The notes below the pieces were generated by a model. It worked only from the letters and a program-made list of their open reading frames with translations. It searched no databases and was not told the origin of the DNA. The translations under genes were made by a program, and so were the position numbers. DNA of 64,000 nucleotides. Source: Siphonodentalium dalli (lineage: Eukaryota; Mollusca; Scaphopoda; Gadilida; Siphonodentaliidae). Below are positions 36,345-46,155 of the stretch, in pieces (positions within the stretch are counted from its first letter, which is position 1; each line of letters starts with the position of its first letter). The stretch is taken from NCBI GenBank assembly GCA_032622095.1, contig CP136062.1:12241710-12305709 (forward strand). Reading direction: 5' to 3'.

Positions 36345-36780
36345 CACAAAAGGGTTGGAATCTGGTCATTGAAAATTTATGCACAGGGTTAAATTGACCC
36401 AACTAGTATCATGGGATAGATGCCGTTGATCTGAGATTACTTAAAGGGGCAATAATAAACAATTATAATTAAATAATTAATCATATACCAAAAATGGTTG
36501 GACCCTGGTCGCTGGAAATTCATATACAGGGGTAAATTGACCCGGGGGATACCATTGGATAAGTTTTATTGACCCTAAAGGGGGGGGCATAAAAATATAT
36601 TATCATATGTGATCATACATGAATATATAGAGCATTCCTTATCAGCTTAGACGATATTAAGAAAAATTGACACATTGGTCAACTAACTAGGGACATATCA
36701 CGGGATAGGTGCCTTTGTTCTCAGATGACTTAAAGGGAGGCGGCTAATAAATTATATTAACACACAAGCCTGGGTTTATT
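36345..36780 (+). repeat. Degenerate tandem repeat, ~2.5 units
   Basis: Three diverged units share GGTTGGAATCTGGTC / GGTTGGACCCTGGTC, AAATTGACCC, GGGATAGATGCC / GGGATAGGTGCC and a TTAAAGGGG-type end (near 36,345, 36,495 and 36,660). Confidence 0.5.
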
Positions 36781-36787
36781 GTGCCTG

Positions 36788-37004
36788 TAACCAAATTCAC
36801 CCTCTGGGGACGTCATTATACATCGCCTCATCTGCTATGGGAGACATAGACTCAAATTGAAGTTCCCAATTTGGGGACATAGAGAAACTAAACTAAAAAA
36901 GAAATAGAATCTATGTGAAGGAGTTTCTATACAAATTTGATAATAAAGAAACTTTCCACAGAAGATGAAGCCTAATCAGAATGAGGTCCCCAGAGGGTGA
37001 ATTT
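36788..37004 (-). mobile_element. Palindrome-ended MITE, family C, copy abutting the retrotransposon
   Basis: Ends are AAATTCACCCTCTGGGGACG and GGTCCCCAGAGGGTGAATTT, an inverted pair. The interior matches, in reverse, the copy at 54,783-55,170 (for example GAAGTTCCCAATTTGGGGAC and the TTTCCACAGAAGATGAAGC block). The retrotransposon sequence begins immediately after its right end. Confidence 0.7.
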
Positions 37005-37007
37005 AGA

Positions 37008-37344
37008 TATGCTGGGCTGTTTGCGGGATAATATTTTGATCTACAGTGAGTCCCTAGAATTACATTTGAAACACATCCAAAAAGTGTTTGACAAGCTGCG
37101 CCAACATACACTGAAATTAAAATTGAAAAAGTGCCAGTTTTTGCAACAGAAAACACACTATTTGGGATTCATAATCGATGCCGATGGCGTCCGACCTGAC
37201 CCCGACAAGGTCAAGGCCATCCGGTCCCTTGTTCCGCCGACCTCAGTCAAGGAAGTACGTTCCTTCATTGGCATGAGTAACTACTATCGTAGATTCGTCC
37301 CCTCATTCTCTCAGATAGCCGAACCTCTGGTCCAACTCACATAA
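37008..37344 (+). pseudogene. pol: Ty3-like reverse transcriptase, C-terminal fragment
   Basis: The frame starts inside the preceding MITE and enters RT at the active-site region. The YxDD box position reads LRDN followed by ILIYS, so the second catalytic Asp is changed or the box was damaged at the truncation point. Downstream family motifs are intact: HLKHIQKVFDKLRQH, KCQFLQQKTHYLGFIIDADG, then RSFIGMSNYYRRFVPSFSQI. A premature TAA at 37,342-37,344 ends the frame, but reading continues open in the same frame to RNase H. About the first two thirds of RT are missing. Confidence 0.85.
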
Positions 37345-37854
37345 AAATATGCTAAATTCAGATGGGACCAACCTTGCCAAATTTCATTCGACAAACTAAA
37401 AGAAAATCTTACAGCGGTACCCCTCCTCGCCTACCCGAATACAGCAACACCATATACATTGTATTCCGACGCGAGCGACTTCTGCATTGGCGCCTGTTTA
37501 ACCCAGTTAGGCGAAGATGGCATTGAAGAACCAATCTATTATCTCTCGCATAAACTCGGCGATACCAAAACCCGATGGCCAACTGTCGAAAAAGAGGCGT
37601 ATGCAATCCACTTTGCGTTACAAAAGCTGGACCATTACCTCCATAACGCCACTTTCACAATAAAAACGGACCATAAACCATTGAAATACCTCTTGGAATC
37701 CCCCATGCAGAACAAGAAAATCCAGCAACGGGCCTTAGGCATAGCTGGCTATAACTGTAACATTGAATACATAGCAGGCCCAGATAATCACTGTGCAGAC
37801 ATGCTCAGTCGGACGCCCCCTAATGCATATACGGAACAATTAAAGCCGAAGTAG
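37345..37854 (+). pseudogene. pol: Ty3-like RT connection and RNase H domain
   Basis: RNase H degrades the RNA strand during reverse transcription. In the frame starting at 37,459 the expected catalytic residues are all visible: Asp4 in YSDASDF, Glu46 in VEKEAYAIHF, Asp71 in IKTDHKPLKYL and Asp114 in NHCADMLSR. The tether from 37,345 (WDQPCQISFDKLKENL) is open and in frame with RT apart from the TAA at 37,342. The frame ends at TAG 37,852-37,854 because of a one-base shift somewhere in 37,820-37,852. Confidence 0.88.
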
Positions 37855-38044
37855 AAGTGGATATAAACGACAATAACCTTACAATCGCCGAAACCCAGGC
37901 AGAAATAGCCGCCTTAAATTCATCCAAATTTCAACCCAAACATTTTGCAAGTTCGATGTAACCCCAAAGGAGCTACCGAGTAAAAATCAAATTGGTAAGG
38001 CATACCAGCCTACTGACCTACTGTTCAACAAGCCCAACTTCAAT
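37855..38044 (+). pseudogene. pol: Frameshifted RNase H-integrase linker
   Basis: A second frame stays open through VDINDNNLTIAETQAEIAAL until TAA at 37,959-37,961. The integrase frame is open from about 37,953 onward. Two single-base shifts therefore lie on either side of this linker. Confidence 0.7.
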
Positions 38045-38998
38045 ATGCTTGAGGAACAAAAGAAAGACCCGGAAATTGCGTCAGTTCTGGAGGCCCTCGA
38101 CAAAGGCGAGGACACCCGGAATGACAAACACTTAATGATTGATGGGGTACTATATTACCTCTCGAGTGCTGATGCAGAACCGACCCCACGCCTGTGGATA
38201 CCCACACATCTTCAAACCAACGTAATCCAACAATACCATGATAACAATGGCCATGTAGGGATAGACAAAACACACGATGCGATTAGATCGAAATATTTTT
38301 GGCCCAGACTGTATAAGGAACTCAACTGCTACGTTGGCAAATGCGTGACCTGCCAAGTCAGGTCCCTACAGAAACAATCCCCCAAAATGCAAATAACGGA
38401 TACACCACCTTACCCTTTTGCCAAAATTGGTTTGGACCTATCAGGCCCCTACCCCACATCGTTATCGGGTAATCGTTACATTATCAGCTTTGTAGACTTA
38501 TATAGTGGATGGGCAGAAGCATTTCCGGTCAAGGACAAATCAGCAGATAACGTTGTTCACCTCTTGATCGATGAGATCTTCCCTCGCCATGGATGTCCAC
38601 TAGAAATCATTTCCGATAACGGCAGCGAAAACATAAATTACAAGGTCAGGGACACGTTGAAGGCTTTAAACATTCATCACGTGACCACGTTCTATTATCA
38701 CCCCCAGAGCAACGCCAAAGTTGAGAGATTCCACAAAAGCTTAAAAGACGTGGTCTCAAAGAAAATGGCGGACCAACTCAATACTTGGGATGTCCATTTA
38801 AATCAAGCACTAGCTGCGATCAGATTTAACAAAAATGAAACTTCAAAATTTTCCCCATTTTTCTTGTTGTACAACCGGGATGTCGTATTCCCAAGGCGTA
38901 AATACGCTGGGGAAGATTATCACCAAATAGCTTTGCAAGAGCAACATAAATCATTTATGCTGGTACGCAAACACGTGAAACAGGCGAAACGCCTATAA
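38045..38998 (+). pseudogene. pol: Ty3-like integrase, zinc-binding and catalytic domains
   Basis: This domain inserts the DNA copy into the host chromosome. The HHCC zinc-binding module is complete (His70, His77, Cys100 and Cys103 of this frame: GHVGIDKTH and GKCVTCQ). The D,D35E triad is complete: Asp131 in GLDLSGPYP, Asp191 in IISDNGSE and Glu227 in SNAKVERFHKSL, with exactly 35 residues between the last two. It ends at a premature TAA (38,996-38,998) inside the QAKRL stretch. The same frame continues past it as ADRFNKKATDTKFEIGEAVY, so one nonsense change splits integrase from its C-terminal domain. Confidence 0.92.
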
Positions 38999-39748
38999 GC
39001 GGACAGATTTAACAAAAAGGCCACAGACACCAAATTCGAGATTGGAGAGGCCGTGTATGTTAAGAATCACTTGCGAAAAAGCAAACTGGAAAGTAAATGG
39101 AAACCCTACTTCCTCATAACCAAGCAAATAACTCCCGTTACTTTCGAGTTAAGGAACCAATTGACTGGGAAAGTCACACAATCCCATGCTGAACACATGC
39201 GCAAGGCCAACCTTAAGTGGGAAATCCCCAAGACTGACACCAACAAGCGTGCTCAAACGTTTGTTGTACCCCCTGAAGACGAAGATAGCGACGTCCCCGC
39301 CCCTAACCTTATGGGTGGGTCTTCTGGTGATGAAACCGAACCATTACCAGATGATGTAATCGCTCGATTTCGGAGACAATGTTCAGACTCCGATGACGAA
39401 GATGTCCCTTTAAGCGAGCTTAAATTGCGCTTGCAGCGCAGAAAAGCGCGACTCATGCGCTCATGGTCATTACAAAACCATGGCTCGTCCACGGACGAGG
39501 AACCAGGGCCGAGTGCCGAAGCGCAACGTGCTTCCGCACCACGCCGATACAAACGCACTGTAACGGAAAAGCTTACTAGCACTGACAGCTCGGAGGACGA
39601 ATTCATGGAAGTGGTCGCCTACGCCAGCCCGCGCAAGTGTAAGCAACTCTCGGATGGAGCGAATACGGTTAAAACATCATTGCAAACTTTACTATCCGCA
39701 GTGACCTCATCGATAGCGGTGACCTCATCCATAGTAGCAGCAATGTAA
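38999..39748 (+). pseudogene. pol: Integrase C-terminal module with long charged tail
   Basis: In frame with integrase after the TAA. The start resembles the GPY/F module (GEAVYVKNHLRKSKL, then SKWKPYFLI, with Lys-Pro-Tyr-Phe in place of Gly-Pro-Tyr). SHAEHMRKA closes the module. The remaining ~160 residues are low complexity, alternating acidic (PEDEDSD, SDSDDEDVP, SSEDEF) and basic (RLQRRKARLMR) segments; no chromodomain is seen. The tail is longer than usual for Ty3-type integrases. The stop is at 39,746-39,748. Confidence 0.75.
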
Positions 39749-39782
39749 ATTAAAATATAATTGACCTGGGGTTCATCACAGA

Positions 39783-39917
39783 ATGAATTGGACCCTATTC
39801 TTAACTGTCTTATTGGCAACTATAACCTGGCCTCATAAACCCGCCAGAATGTGGCGTTTGAAAATATTTAGCCCAATGCCCCAACCAAATCGCAATAGGC
39901 AGTCATGTCCCTATTGA
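39783..39917 (+). CDS. Small ORF beginning like a signal peptide
   Basis: 44 codons starting 35 bases after the pol frame ends. Its first residues (MNWTLFLTVLLATITW) form a short hydrophobic core after a small N-terminus, as in a secretory signal peptide, followed by a basic, proline-rich stretch. The position directly after pol is where env-like genes lie in some Ty3-type elements. The ORF is too short to be a full envelope and is probably a remnant. Another frame stays open from about 39,910 to 40,040. Confidence 0.3.
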   Translation: MNWTLFLTVLLATITWPHKPARMWRLKIFSPMPQPNRNRQSCPY

Positions 39918-40108
39918 TTACAGGCCGCACGTTTCCATGGAACCATTACTTACATGTAGTAAATTACCGTTACCTACCAATCAACCGTTGAGCTTTACAA
40001 TCGTGTGCCGAGAGATAACAAGCACGCGCCAGCGCGAATAACGCAACCCTTAGGGTTACTACGGTTAAGCGCGCCCCGGACAAACTAAAGGCGATCTAAA
40101 AGATTCAC

Positions 40109-40432
40109 ATGCCTGACTTAGTGAATGAACTAGTCTATACCAACCCCTCCAATGAATTGTATCAATGGCGGTATTATGCCCTTGTAATAACAGCAGCAGT
40201 AATTTTCATCCTGTTGACTCACCGATATTGGTGGAAATTTGTTAAAAGACACTTGCCAAGGTTAGCCATTATGCACAATAAGCAGTTAGACCAGCAACCT
40301 GAGGATGTCCCAATGGTCGTGTTCAAAGAGCCCATAGACGAAGCAGTGGAGACGGATGTACCAAAGCCGTCTGCGCCATTCAGGGACAATACTCAGGAAG
40401 GCCTATATCCAATTATAGCCGTCAGAGGCTAA
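40109..40432 (+). CDS. Small predicted membrane protein downstream of pol
   Basis: 107 residues. An N-terminal ~20-residue polar part is followed by one clear transmembrane segment (about residues 23-40, YYALVITAAVIFILL), then a basic juxtamembrane stretch (WWKFVKRHLPRL) and an acidic, proline-containing tail. A membrane anchor followed by a short cytoplasmic tail is what the end of an env-like protein looks like, and a signal-peptide-like start lies 330 bp upstream. The ectodomain expected between them is absent. It is also possible that this is a self-standing accessory ORF. The frame is intact although pol is broken. Confidence 0.45.
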   Translation: MPDLVNELVYTNPSNELYQWRYYALVITAAVIFILLTHRYWWKFVKRHLPRLAIMHNKQLDQQPEDVPMVVFKEPIDEAVETDVPKPSAPFRDNTQEGLYPIIAVRG

Positions 40433-40847
40433 CCACACCCGTGGCGGATTGGGATTAGTATCACTTATATATATGCATATATGTATTCATGTATTTTATT
40501 GTTTTTCGTATCAAATTTTGCATTGGTATATACATATCAGTTGTATGTTTGTAGAGATTTATGCATTTCTCATATTTTCAATATTAATCGTTGAATGTGG
40601 ATTAGGATCCCTTACATAATTATAGTCATGTGTTTATGATGGAAATTGGTCATCCCGATTTATCTTGTGCATAACTGTTCGTCGATCCATATCTATGTAG
40701 ACCTAATTGTAAATTACCCTTTTGAAATTGACCGGTCTAACGACCCTCGAGAGATATCGAGAAATTGGAAAAGTAATCATTGTTTACTGAAGTATCGTTT
40801 ATTCTCAAACCTCATACCAATATTCGTTTGAGTCTTACAGGCTGACC
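40433..40847. other. Spacer between downstream ORFs of the retrotransposon
   Basis: AT-rich and non-coding, with an ATATATATGCATATATG stretch near 40,465. Confidence 0.4.
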
Positions 40848-41363
40848 ATGGCGGCGGAACAAGGGTCGACAAATTGTCACAACCTACCCCCATACTCGGA
40901 CAGTGAGGACGAAACTACCTCACCTCCCGACGATGACAATATGACATCCCGCCCAGTTGTGCGACCGTCAACTAGCACACGGCCACAGGGAAGCAACCTC
41001 GACACCCTGCCACACATGCAGCCAACCCCATCCTACAGTCAGCCATGGATACAGCCTTACAACGAATATAGACGTCATTACACGATGCAGTCGCCTCCCC
41101 CGTCGTACAACCCACCCAGAGTAACTGAAGGCGCACCCATCGACATCGACCCAGATTGGTGCTACTACCCGAACTCACCCCGACAGTCAACACGGACTCG
41201 CCAGCGAACCTACACCAGGGCACGACAGCAGCCGTACCAACGACAGCAACGAACGTACGAACAGGAACGGCCCCTCACTCAACGATGCCGCTGTTGCGAA
41301 CTCATTCGGAACTTCATCAACCTACTTCGCAGCGACGGATTGCACTGGCGATTTCAATCATAG
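40848..41363 (+). CDS. Proline/serine-rich ORF with PPxY motif
   Basis: 171 residues, intact, starting with ATG in a favourable context (GACCATGGCGG). An acidic N-terminal part (YSDSEDETTSPPDDD) is followed by a Pro/Ser/Tyr-rich middle with PPPSYNPP (PPSY at 84-87), an Arg/Gln/Tyr-rich stretch (TRTRQRTYTRARQQPYQRQQ) and a C-terminus with a Cys cluster (RCRCC, 147-150) before a short hydrophobic helix (ELIRNFINLL). PPxY motifs recruit NEDD4-type ligases and serve as late domains in retroviral Gag, so an accessory or displaced Gag-like role is possible. I do not recognise the family. It lies between the membrane ORF and the putative 3' LTR. Confidence 0.45.
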   Translation: MAAEQGSTNCHNLPPYSDSEDETTSPPDDDNMTSRPVVRPSTSTRPQGSNLDTLPHMQPTPSYSQPWIQPYNEYRRHYTMQSPPPSYNPPRVTEGAPIDIDPDWCYYPNSPRQSTRTRQRTYTRARQQPYQRQQRTYEQERPLTQRCRCCELIRNFINLLRSDGLHWRFQS

Positions 41364-41390
41364 CTTTAAATCGAAAAAGTGAAGGAGTAA

Positions 41391-42138
41391 TGTTCCAAGA
41401 TACACCCAGGGCAGAACCTTCAACCCAAAAAAGCAGACAATATTCAGTTCGCAGGGGCAGTACGATTTACCATATATGTAGGTACCCCTGTTAACTATAT
41501 CGATGTACGGAATACGACACGCAAACAACAAACGTGGACTACCCGAAGTATAGGATTAACGCAGCGTGAAGATTAGAAGTCTACAGCACAGGACGAACGG
41601 TTATCACAGCAATTACGGACTAACTATAATTAATGTTCCCGCGAGACGATGTCCTCTGAAGTTAACGCAGCGAGCTGTCCATGTTGGAGACTATGAGACG
41701 ACACAGAATAATGACGTTCGCCTGATCAACACAGGAACGCCCCGTCTGATGAGCCGTGTAAAATGCTTCAGGCAGGACACGACAAGAAGACCTATAAAGA
41801 TACCCGGATTTTCATAGAGAAAGCATCAAGGAATACAAGGTAACATTACGATCTTGTATTTCTAACAACGCGACCCCGATGTACCAACGAAGAAGCGAAG
41901 CAGACGATAGGACGACGAACTCAACTGGAGATCAACCCGCAGACGACAGGAAGACACCCTCAACTTATGAAGACGCGAGCAGCCCAAGAATCACGTAGAC
42001 CCCAACCCGAGCAGATGACTGGAAGACGAACCAATCTAGGAGAAGACCTATGACGAAGAAGATATTCCTATGAACTATATTCTAATAAATAATCAAACCA
42101 TCTTGATTGTTATTAACGTTATATACCCGTATTGGTAC
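41391..42138 (+). repeat. Putative 3' LTR
   Basis: Starts TGTTCCAAGATACACCC after a purine-rich tract and may end at GGTACA (42,132-42,137). TG...CA ends and an AATAAA-like signal near 42,085 fit an LTR. Without the 5' copy the limits are uncertain. The frames inside carry no motif. Confidence 0.35.
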
Positions 42139-42164
42139 AATAATCGGACGACGGATGTGCTCTG

Positions 42165-42440
42165 CAGGGTGTGCTAAAAGATTTAGTGATGTAAAGAGTG
42201 AAATCTAAGATGGCTGCCGGCGGCCATATTTATGTCGAAAATCGTTCAACTTCGATAGCTCTCATTTAGAGGTATCATAAACAAGTTTGTAAAGTTTCAA
42301 ATCAATTATCCAATACATGTGGGCTACATTGTGTGCAGGTGGATTCACATTTGAAATCCAAGATGGCTGCTGACAGCCATGTTTTTTAACGAATTTCGGG
42401 GGAAAGGGAGGCTCCCATCTAGAGATCACCCCGAAGATCC
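42165..42440 (+). repeat. Fragment of the ~160-bp core-repeat family
   Basis: Two partial units carrying GATTTAGTGATGTAAAGAGT and AAGATGGCTGCC/CAAGATGGCTGCTGACAGCC (42,208 and 42,359), matching the array at 58,590-59,390. Confidence 0.6.
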
Positions 42441-42639
42441 ATATTGTGTTGGTTTCGATTGTAGCGTATATATAGAGCACATCGATCTCCAGCTTGTATC
42501 TAGTGGCGTACATCAGCTCATTAATACTGTATGTTGTAGGTTATACCCTGATTTGCAAAGAAAACTTGGGGGGGGGGTATATTGGATTGAATTTGTCTGT
42601 CAGTATATCCTCCCGTCCATCAATTTTGTTCTTCTCCAC

Positions 42640-43470
42640 ATACATATTAAAGACCGAATGGGTTTATATATTTTGACTCACATTCAGATTTGTTCAAATG
42701 AGTTCATTAGGTCATATAGGTGAGAAGCCAGGGCCATAACTCTTTCCCTCCATAGTAATTCTTCAAAAACCATCAGGCCTATTTAGCTTTTGGTATGGAG
42801 GGTCCTTTTGTGAGTGGGGTTCAGATTTGTACACGTGAGGTCATTTTTAGGAAACTTTTGAGGAAAATCAGTTTTCTTCAACTCTTAAAATCTACCATTT
42901 GAAATTTCTAGATGAATGGATCTCATAGATGGGGATTCACATTTGTTCAAATAAGGGCAGGGATAAGAGATTTAACTCTCAACCACCCACCCTACCTGTA
43001 TGTATGCTGTTTGATACTGGTATAATAATATATAGATTCCTATTGATTTCTAAGCTGCCTGGGTGGGGGCAATGAGGCTGTATTTGATTTTTCAACCAGT
43101 AACAGTCCATATTTTCCTACTTCGGGTTAAACTGTTCGACCGAAATAGCCACAAATTTTAACATGCTTCCACCACAAGGACCATCAGGTCTATTTTACTG
43201 ATATTTAGTATGAAGGGTTCTTTGGTGTCGGATATTCAAATTTATTCAGATGTGGTCACCAGGTTAAATAGGGTGTGACCAGGGACATAACTGTATGTCT
43301 CTATAGTCATTCTTAAATTGTCTTCTCAAGAGAGGTTGGACTATTTAGCTTACATATAGTATGGAGGATCCTTTAGTGACTGATATTCAGATTTGTTAAC
43401 ATGAAGTCAACCTGTTAAGAAATGACGGGGCTATGGGGAGTTAACACTTTTGTGTTTAAAAAATCATTGA
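42640..43470 (+). repeat. Degenerate dispersed repeat, several ~180-bp units
   Basis: Recurring words TTCAGATTTGTTCAAATGAG, CATCAGGCCTATTTAGCTTT, GTATGGAGGGTCCTTT and AGGGCCATAACT occur at roughly 180-bp spacing (near 42,665, 42,800, 42,945, 43,190 and 43,370). Strongly diverged. Confidence 0.45.
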
Positions 43471-43722
43471 AATACCAAATTCATTAAAACATCTTCCTTG
43501 GAACTACCTAACTGATTAATCTGACATACATGTATGGTGTTTTGGGTCCATGGATAAATGGGCTTCAAATATGTCTAAATGGTTTTATAAAAAGGTGCTT
43601 GTGAGATTGGAAATTTCCAAAAATTGAGAAAGTTTGAGAAGTCGGTTGTGAAATTCCAACCCAAGACTTGGGAGTCTGGAGTCCGGTCGGGAGGGGACTT
43701 GTTGAACTGGAGCAGGGGGTGA

Positions 43723-43790
43723 TCAGTAGTGTACAGTGGGTAATTTCAAGGTGGATATTCACCTTGATATTACCCACTGTACACTACTGA
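43723..43790. repeat. 68-bp hairpin
   Basis: 31-bp arms with one mismatch, starting TCAGTAGTGTACAGTGGGTA, around a six-base GATATT loop. An isolated copy in this window. Confidence 0.8.
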
Positions 43791-43938
43791 AGCCTCTCTA
43801 GCCACATATCGTGTTTAGATCTACTTCTTTCAAATTGATTATGAAAAGTTCTGACTATTGTGGTCTCCAGAATCCCAGTCTCATCAGTCTTTGCAGTCTG
43901 GTGAGCGACCCCACAGTCTTTGACTGTCTTGTTATTAA

Positions 43939-44043
43939 AATAATAGATCTCAAACATCGATATCTGATCACTCCTAGCTTTGATGGGTGGGTTCCTCGAC
44001 TCGAATCAATTATTTTTTACCCCCGAAGCCAAAGAAATAGTAA
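43939..44043 (-). mobile_element. Fragment of TTAA MITE family A
   Basis: TTCCTCGACTCGAATCAATT, ACCCCCGAAGCCAAAGAAAT and upstream CATCGATATCTGATCA match the subterminal part of the full copies at 11,717-12,194 and 46,548-47,016. The terminal AGGTACTC end is missing. Confidence 0.75.
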
Positions 44044-44095
44044 TCCACATAACGCATGTACGCCCATTATAACGCATGTACGCCCATCGTATTGT
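44042..44095 (+). repeat. ~20-bp direct repeat
   Basis: ATAACGCATGTACGCCCAT occurs twice in tandem. Confidence 0.6.
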
Positions 44096-44269
44096 TTTAC
44101 AATATTATAGCGTTTGGTCAGGAATCCGATCCAGCGAACAGATAACAGTTTTACGCAGCGGTTTCACGGGATGTTGTGACGTGCTGAACTGATCGTAATG
44201 GCTGACTGTTGTCTAGGTTACACTGGTCTACATGTAGTTGAAGTAGGGTTGTGAGCTACAGGGTCATCT

Positions 44270-44440
44270 CTGTTCGGGGGGGGGGGGGTGTCCACGTTGG
44301 GGAATTCCAACTGCACCCCCTTGAATCAGACCAAAGAAAAGGTTTTGCATAATTCCATTTGCACCCCCCCCCCCCCCGCACCCACTTGAATCGAACCAAA
44401 CAAAGGTTTTGCATAATTCCATTCCCCTCTTACACCTAAG
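44270..44440 (+). repeat. G/C homopolymers and ~80-bp duplication
   Basis: A G-run near 44,275-44,288 and a C-run near 44,365-44,380 bracket two copies of a unit with CACCCCCTTGAATC, ACCAAAGAAAAGGTT and TTTTGCATAATTCCATT. Confidence 0.6.
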
Positions 44441-44569
44441 TGTTCAGGCCTAATATAGCCTATTCATAAACCATGGTTCTATCTACTAGGTATGATAATA
44501 TTAAGATATTTGAACGTGAAAATTGCATAAATCCTAACATCTAGTGGTCTAACACCAGACAGATATATA

Positions 44570-45080
44570 CACACGACTGAGGGCAAGAGACCAGGACACG
44601 GACCAACCATGGTTGTCCGGCCCGATGTGAGAGCATTTTGAAAACTAAACAAGAAAATCGCAAAATCCTAACATCGAGACTGACCTCAAGGTTTCCTATT
44701 GTTTGAAATATCAAACCTCAAACTCACCCTTAGATTGGAATATTTCCAACTGATGACCATTTCAGTCCACAATTTTTGACCAAATGTAGTAAAATATTGT
44801 TTTCTTAAACTCATTAGCAGTTTGGTATTGGCCACGGGGAGAAACCAGAACACACCTGGCCGACCATGGTTCGGCCCGGTGTGGGAAAATTTTGAAATCT
44901 GAACAAGAAAATCGCAAAATCCTAGCATCTAGACTAGCCTCAAGCCTTCCTAGAGTTGGAAATTTCAAACCTGACACCCCGACTTAGGTTGAAAAATTTC
45001 CAACTGATGACAATTCCAATGACAATTTTGACCAAATTGTTGTGTCAGGTATGAAATTTCCAACTGTTGAAAATTTTGAC
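44570..45080 (+). repeat. ~254-bp tandem duplication
   Basis: AACAAGAAAATCGCAAAATC occurs at 44,648 and 44,902. The surrounding CCAACCATGGTT / CCGACCATGGTT, CGGCCCGRTGTG and TTTCCAACTGATGA blocks are also doubled. A weaker third match (GAAAATTGCATAAATCC) lies at 44,517. Confidence 0.7.
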
Positions 45081-45580
45081 CAAAGTTGGTGGTGAAACAT
45101 CCCACCCCCCCCCCCCCAACCCCCCTTGTCGCCACGTCTCTGGGGATCTATGCCACGAGTTATTAGTATGTGTAACTATATATTATAGAATCAGGAATCC
45201 GATCCAGCGAATGTAGATAGCAGCTCTCAATACAAACACAGCGTCCGGGAACATTGTGACCTGCACCAACTCATACTATGTGGCTCTAATCTACTAGAAG
45301 TACCATAACAACTCCATCACGCATGGGGGTTATCACCCCCCCCCCCTTCGGTACGCGGGATTCAGGGTGTTTTGAAGCCGTACCCGGGATTCATACCCCG
45401 GAATTAACTGGTATTCGGGTTCAAGCAAAACATCTTGGACGCAGGTTTTGATGGCGCAAAATAATATTTTGTGCTAGTTATCTGTATAAATGAGTGGGTA
45501 GAATAGCTTCTTGGGCATATTCGACCACCATGCCATCATAAAGTACCATTAATCGTATCATAACGGCCTAATAGTGGGAA

Positions 45581-45650
45581 GTCAGTGGCCGGGTGGATAG
45601 CGTACTGGTCTCTCGTGCTAAAGGTCCGGGGATCGATTCCCGGTCGGGTA
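45581..45650 (+). repeat. tRNA-like sequence, probable SINE head
   Basis: TGGCCGGGTGGATAGCG resembles a tRNA A box. GGGGATCGATTCCC with CCGGG/CCCGG arms resembles the B box and T arm. The T loop is one base too long and the acceptor stem does not close, so a functional tRNA is unlikely. The spacing between boxes fits a polymerase III promoter, as at the head of tRNA-derived SINEs. The SINE body is not identified. Confidence 0.5.
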
Positions 45651-45844
45651 TTCTGAAAAAAATCCAAACTTGGTCAGATTACCACGTTGTATGACTGAAA
45701 AGTCTCATTCGTGATCACACAATATATATCTGAATACAAAACTGACTTCCCTTCACGGCAACATCATGTCCAGGTATGTTGTTGGGAGTGCGGTATGCTG
45801 TCGGATCGGGAGCCGACATAAATGAGGGCCCCTTCCCCCTCCCC

Positions 45845-45935
45845 CCTTGAGTCCGGAATCCAGTTTTAAAATGACGCTGGAATCCGGAATCCAGCTTCAA
45901 ATTGACCCTGGAATCCGGAATCCAGTTTAAAAAAC
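45845..45935 (+). repeat. ~30-bp tandem repeat, three units
   Basis: Three copies of GGAATCCGGAATCCAG followed by a TTTAAAATGAC-like segment. Related GAATCCGG words recur at 47,833-47,905. Confidence 0.65.
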
Positions 45936-46155
45936 AAATACCGATTTCACGTTCAGTTTACATGATATTATAGATTAGTTTTGTTATACCCATAATATAT
46001 GAGCAGGTTGGATGCTCGCATCCCGGTCCCACATATAAATTTAAGGCACCCCCGTCTTGAACCCCGGTAGTGGAAACTTCAACAATGAGTTCCAGAGCAG
46101 TCTACCTTGCGGCAGTTTACAAAATGTTAGGATAATAGTAACAAAGGTATAGAAT

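Larger units (their letters stand above)
37008..42138 (+). mobile_element. Degenerate Ty3-like LTR retrotransposon, 5'-truncated
   Basis: Domain order RT end, RNase H, integrase is that of Ty3/gypsy elements. No gag, protease, 5' LTR or RT front is present. Three small ORFs follow integrase. A purine-rich stretch, GAAAAAGTGAAGGAG (41,373-41,387), just before TGTTCC at 41,391 could be the polypurine tract and LTR start. AATAAA-like sequence near 42,085 and GGTACA at 42,132-42,137 could mark polyadenylation and the LTR end. The LTR limits are inference because no second LTR is in the window. Confidence 0.7.
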
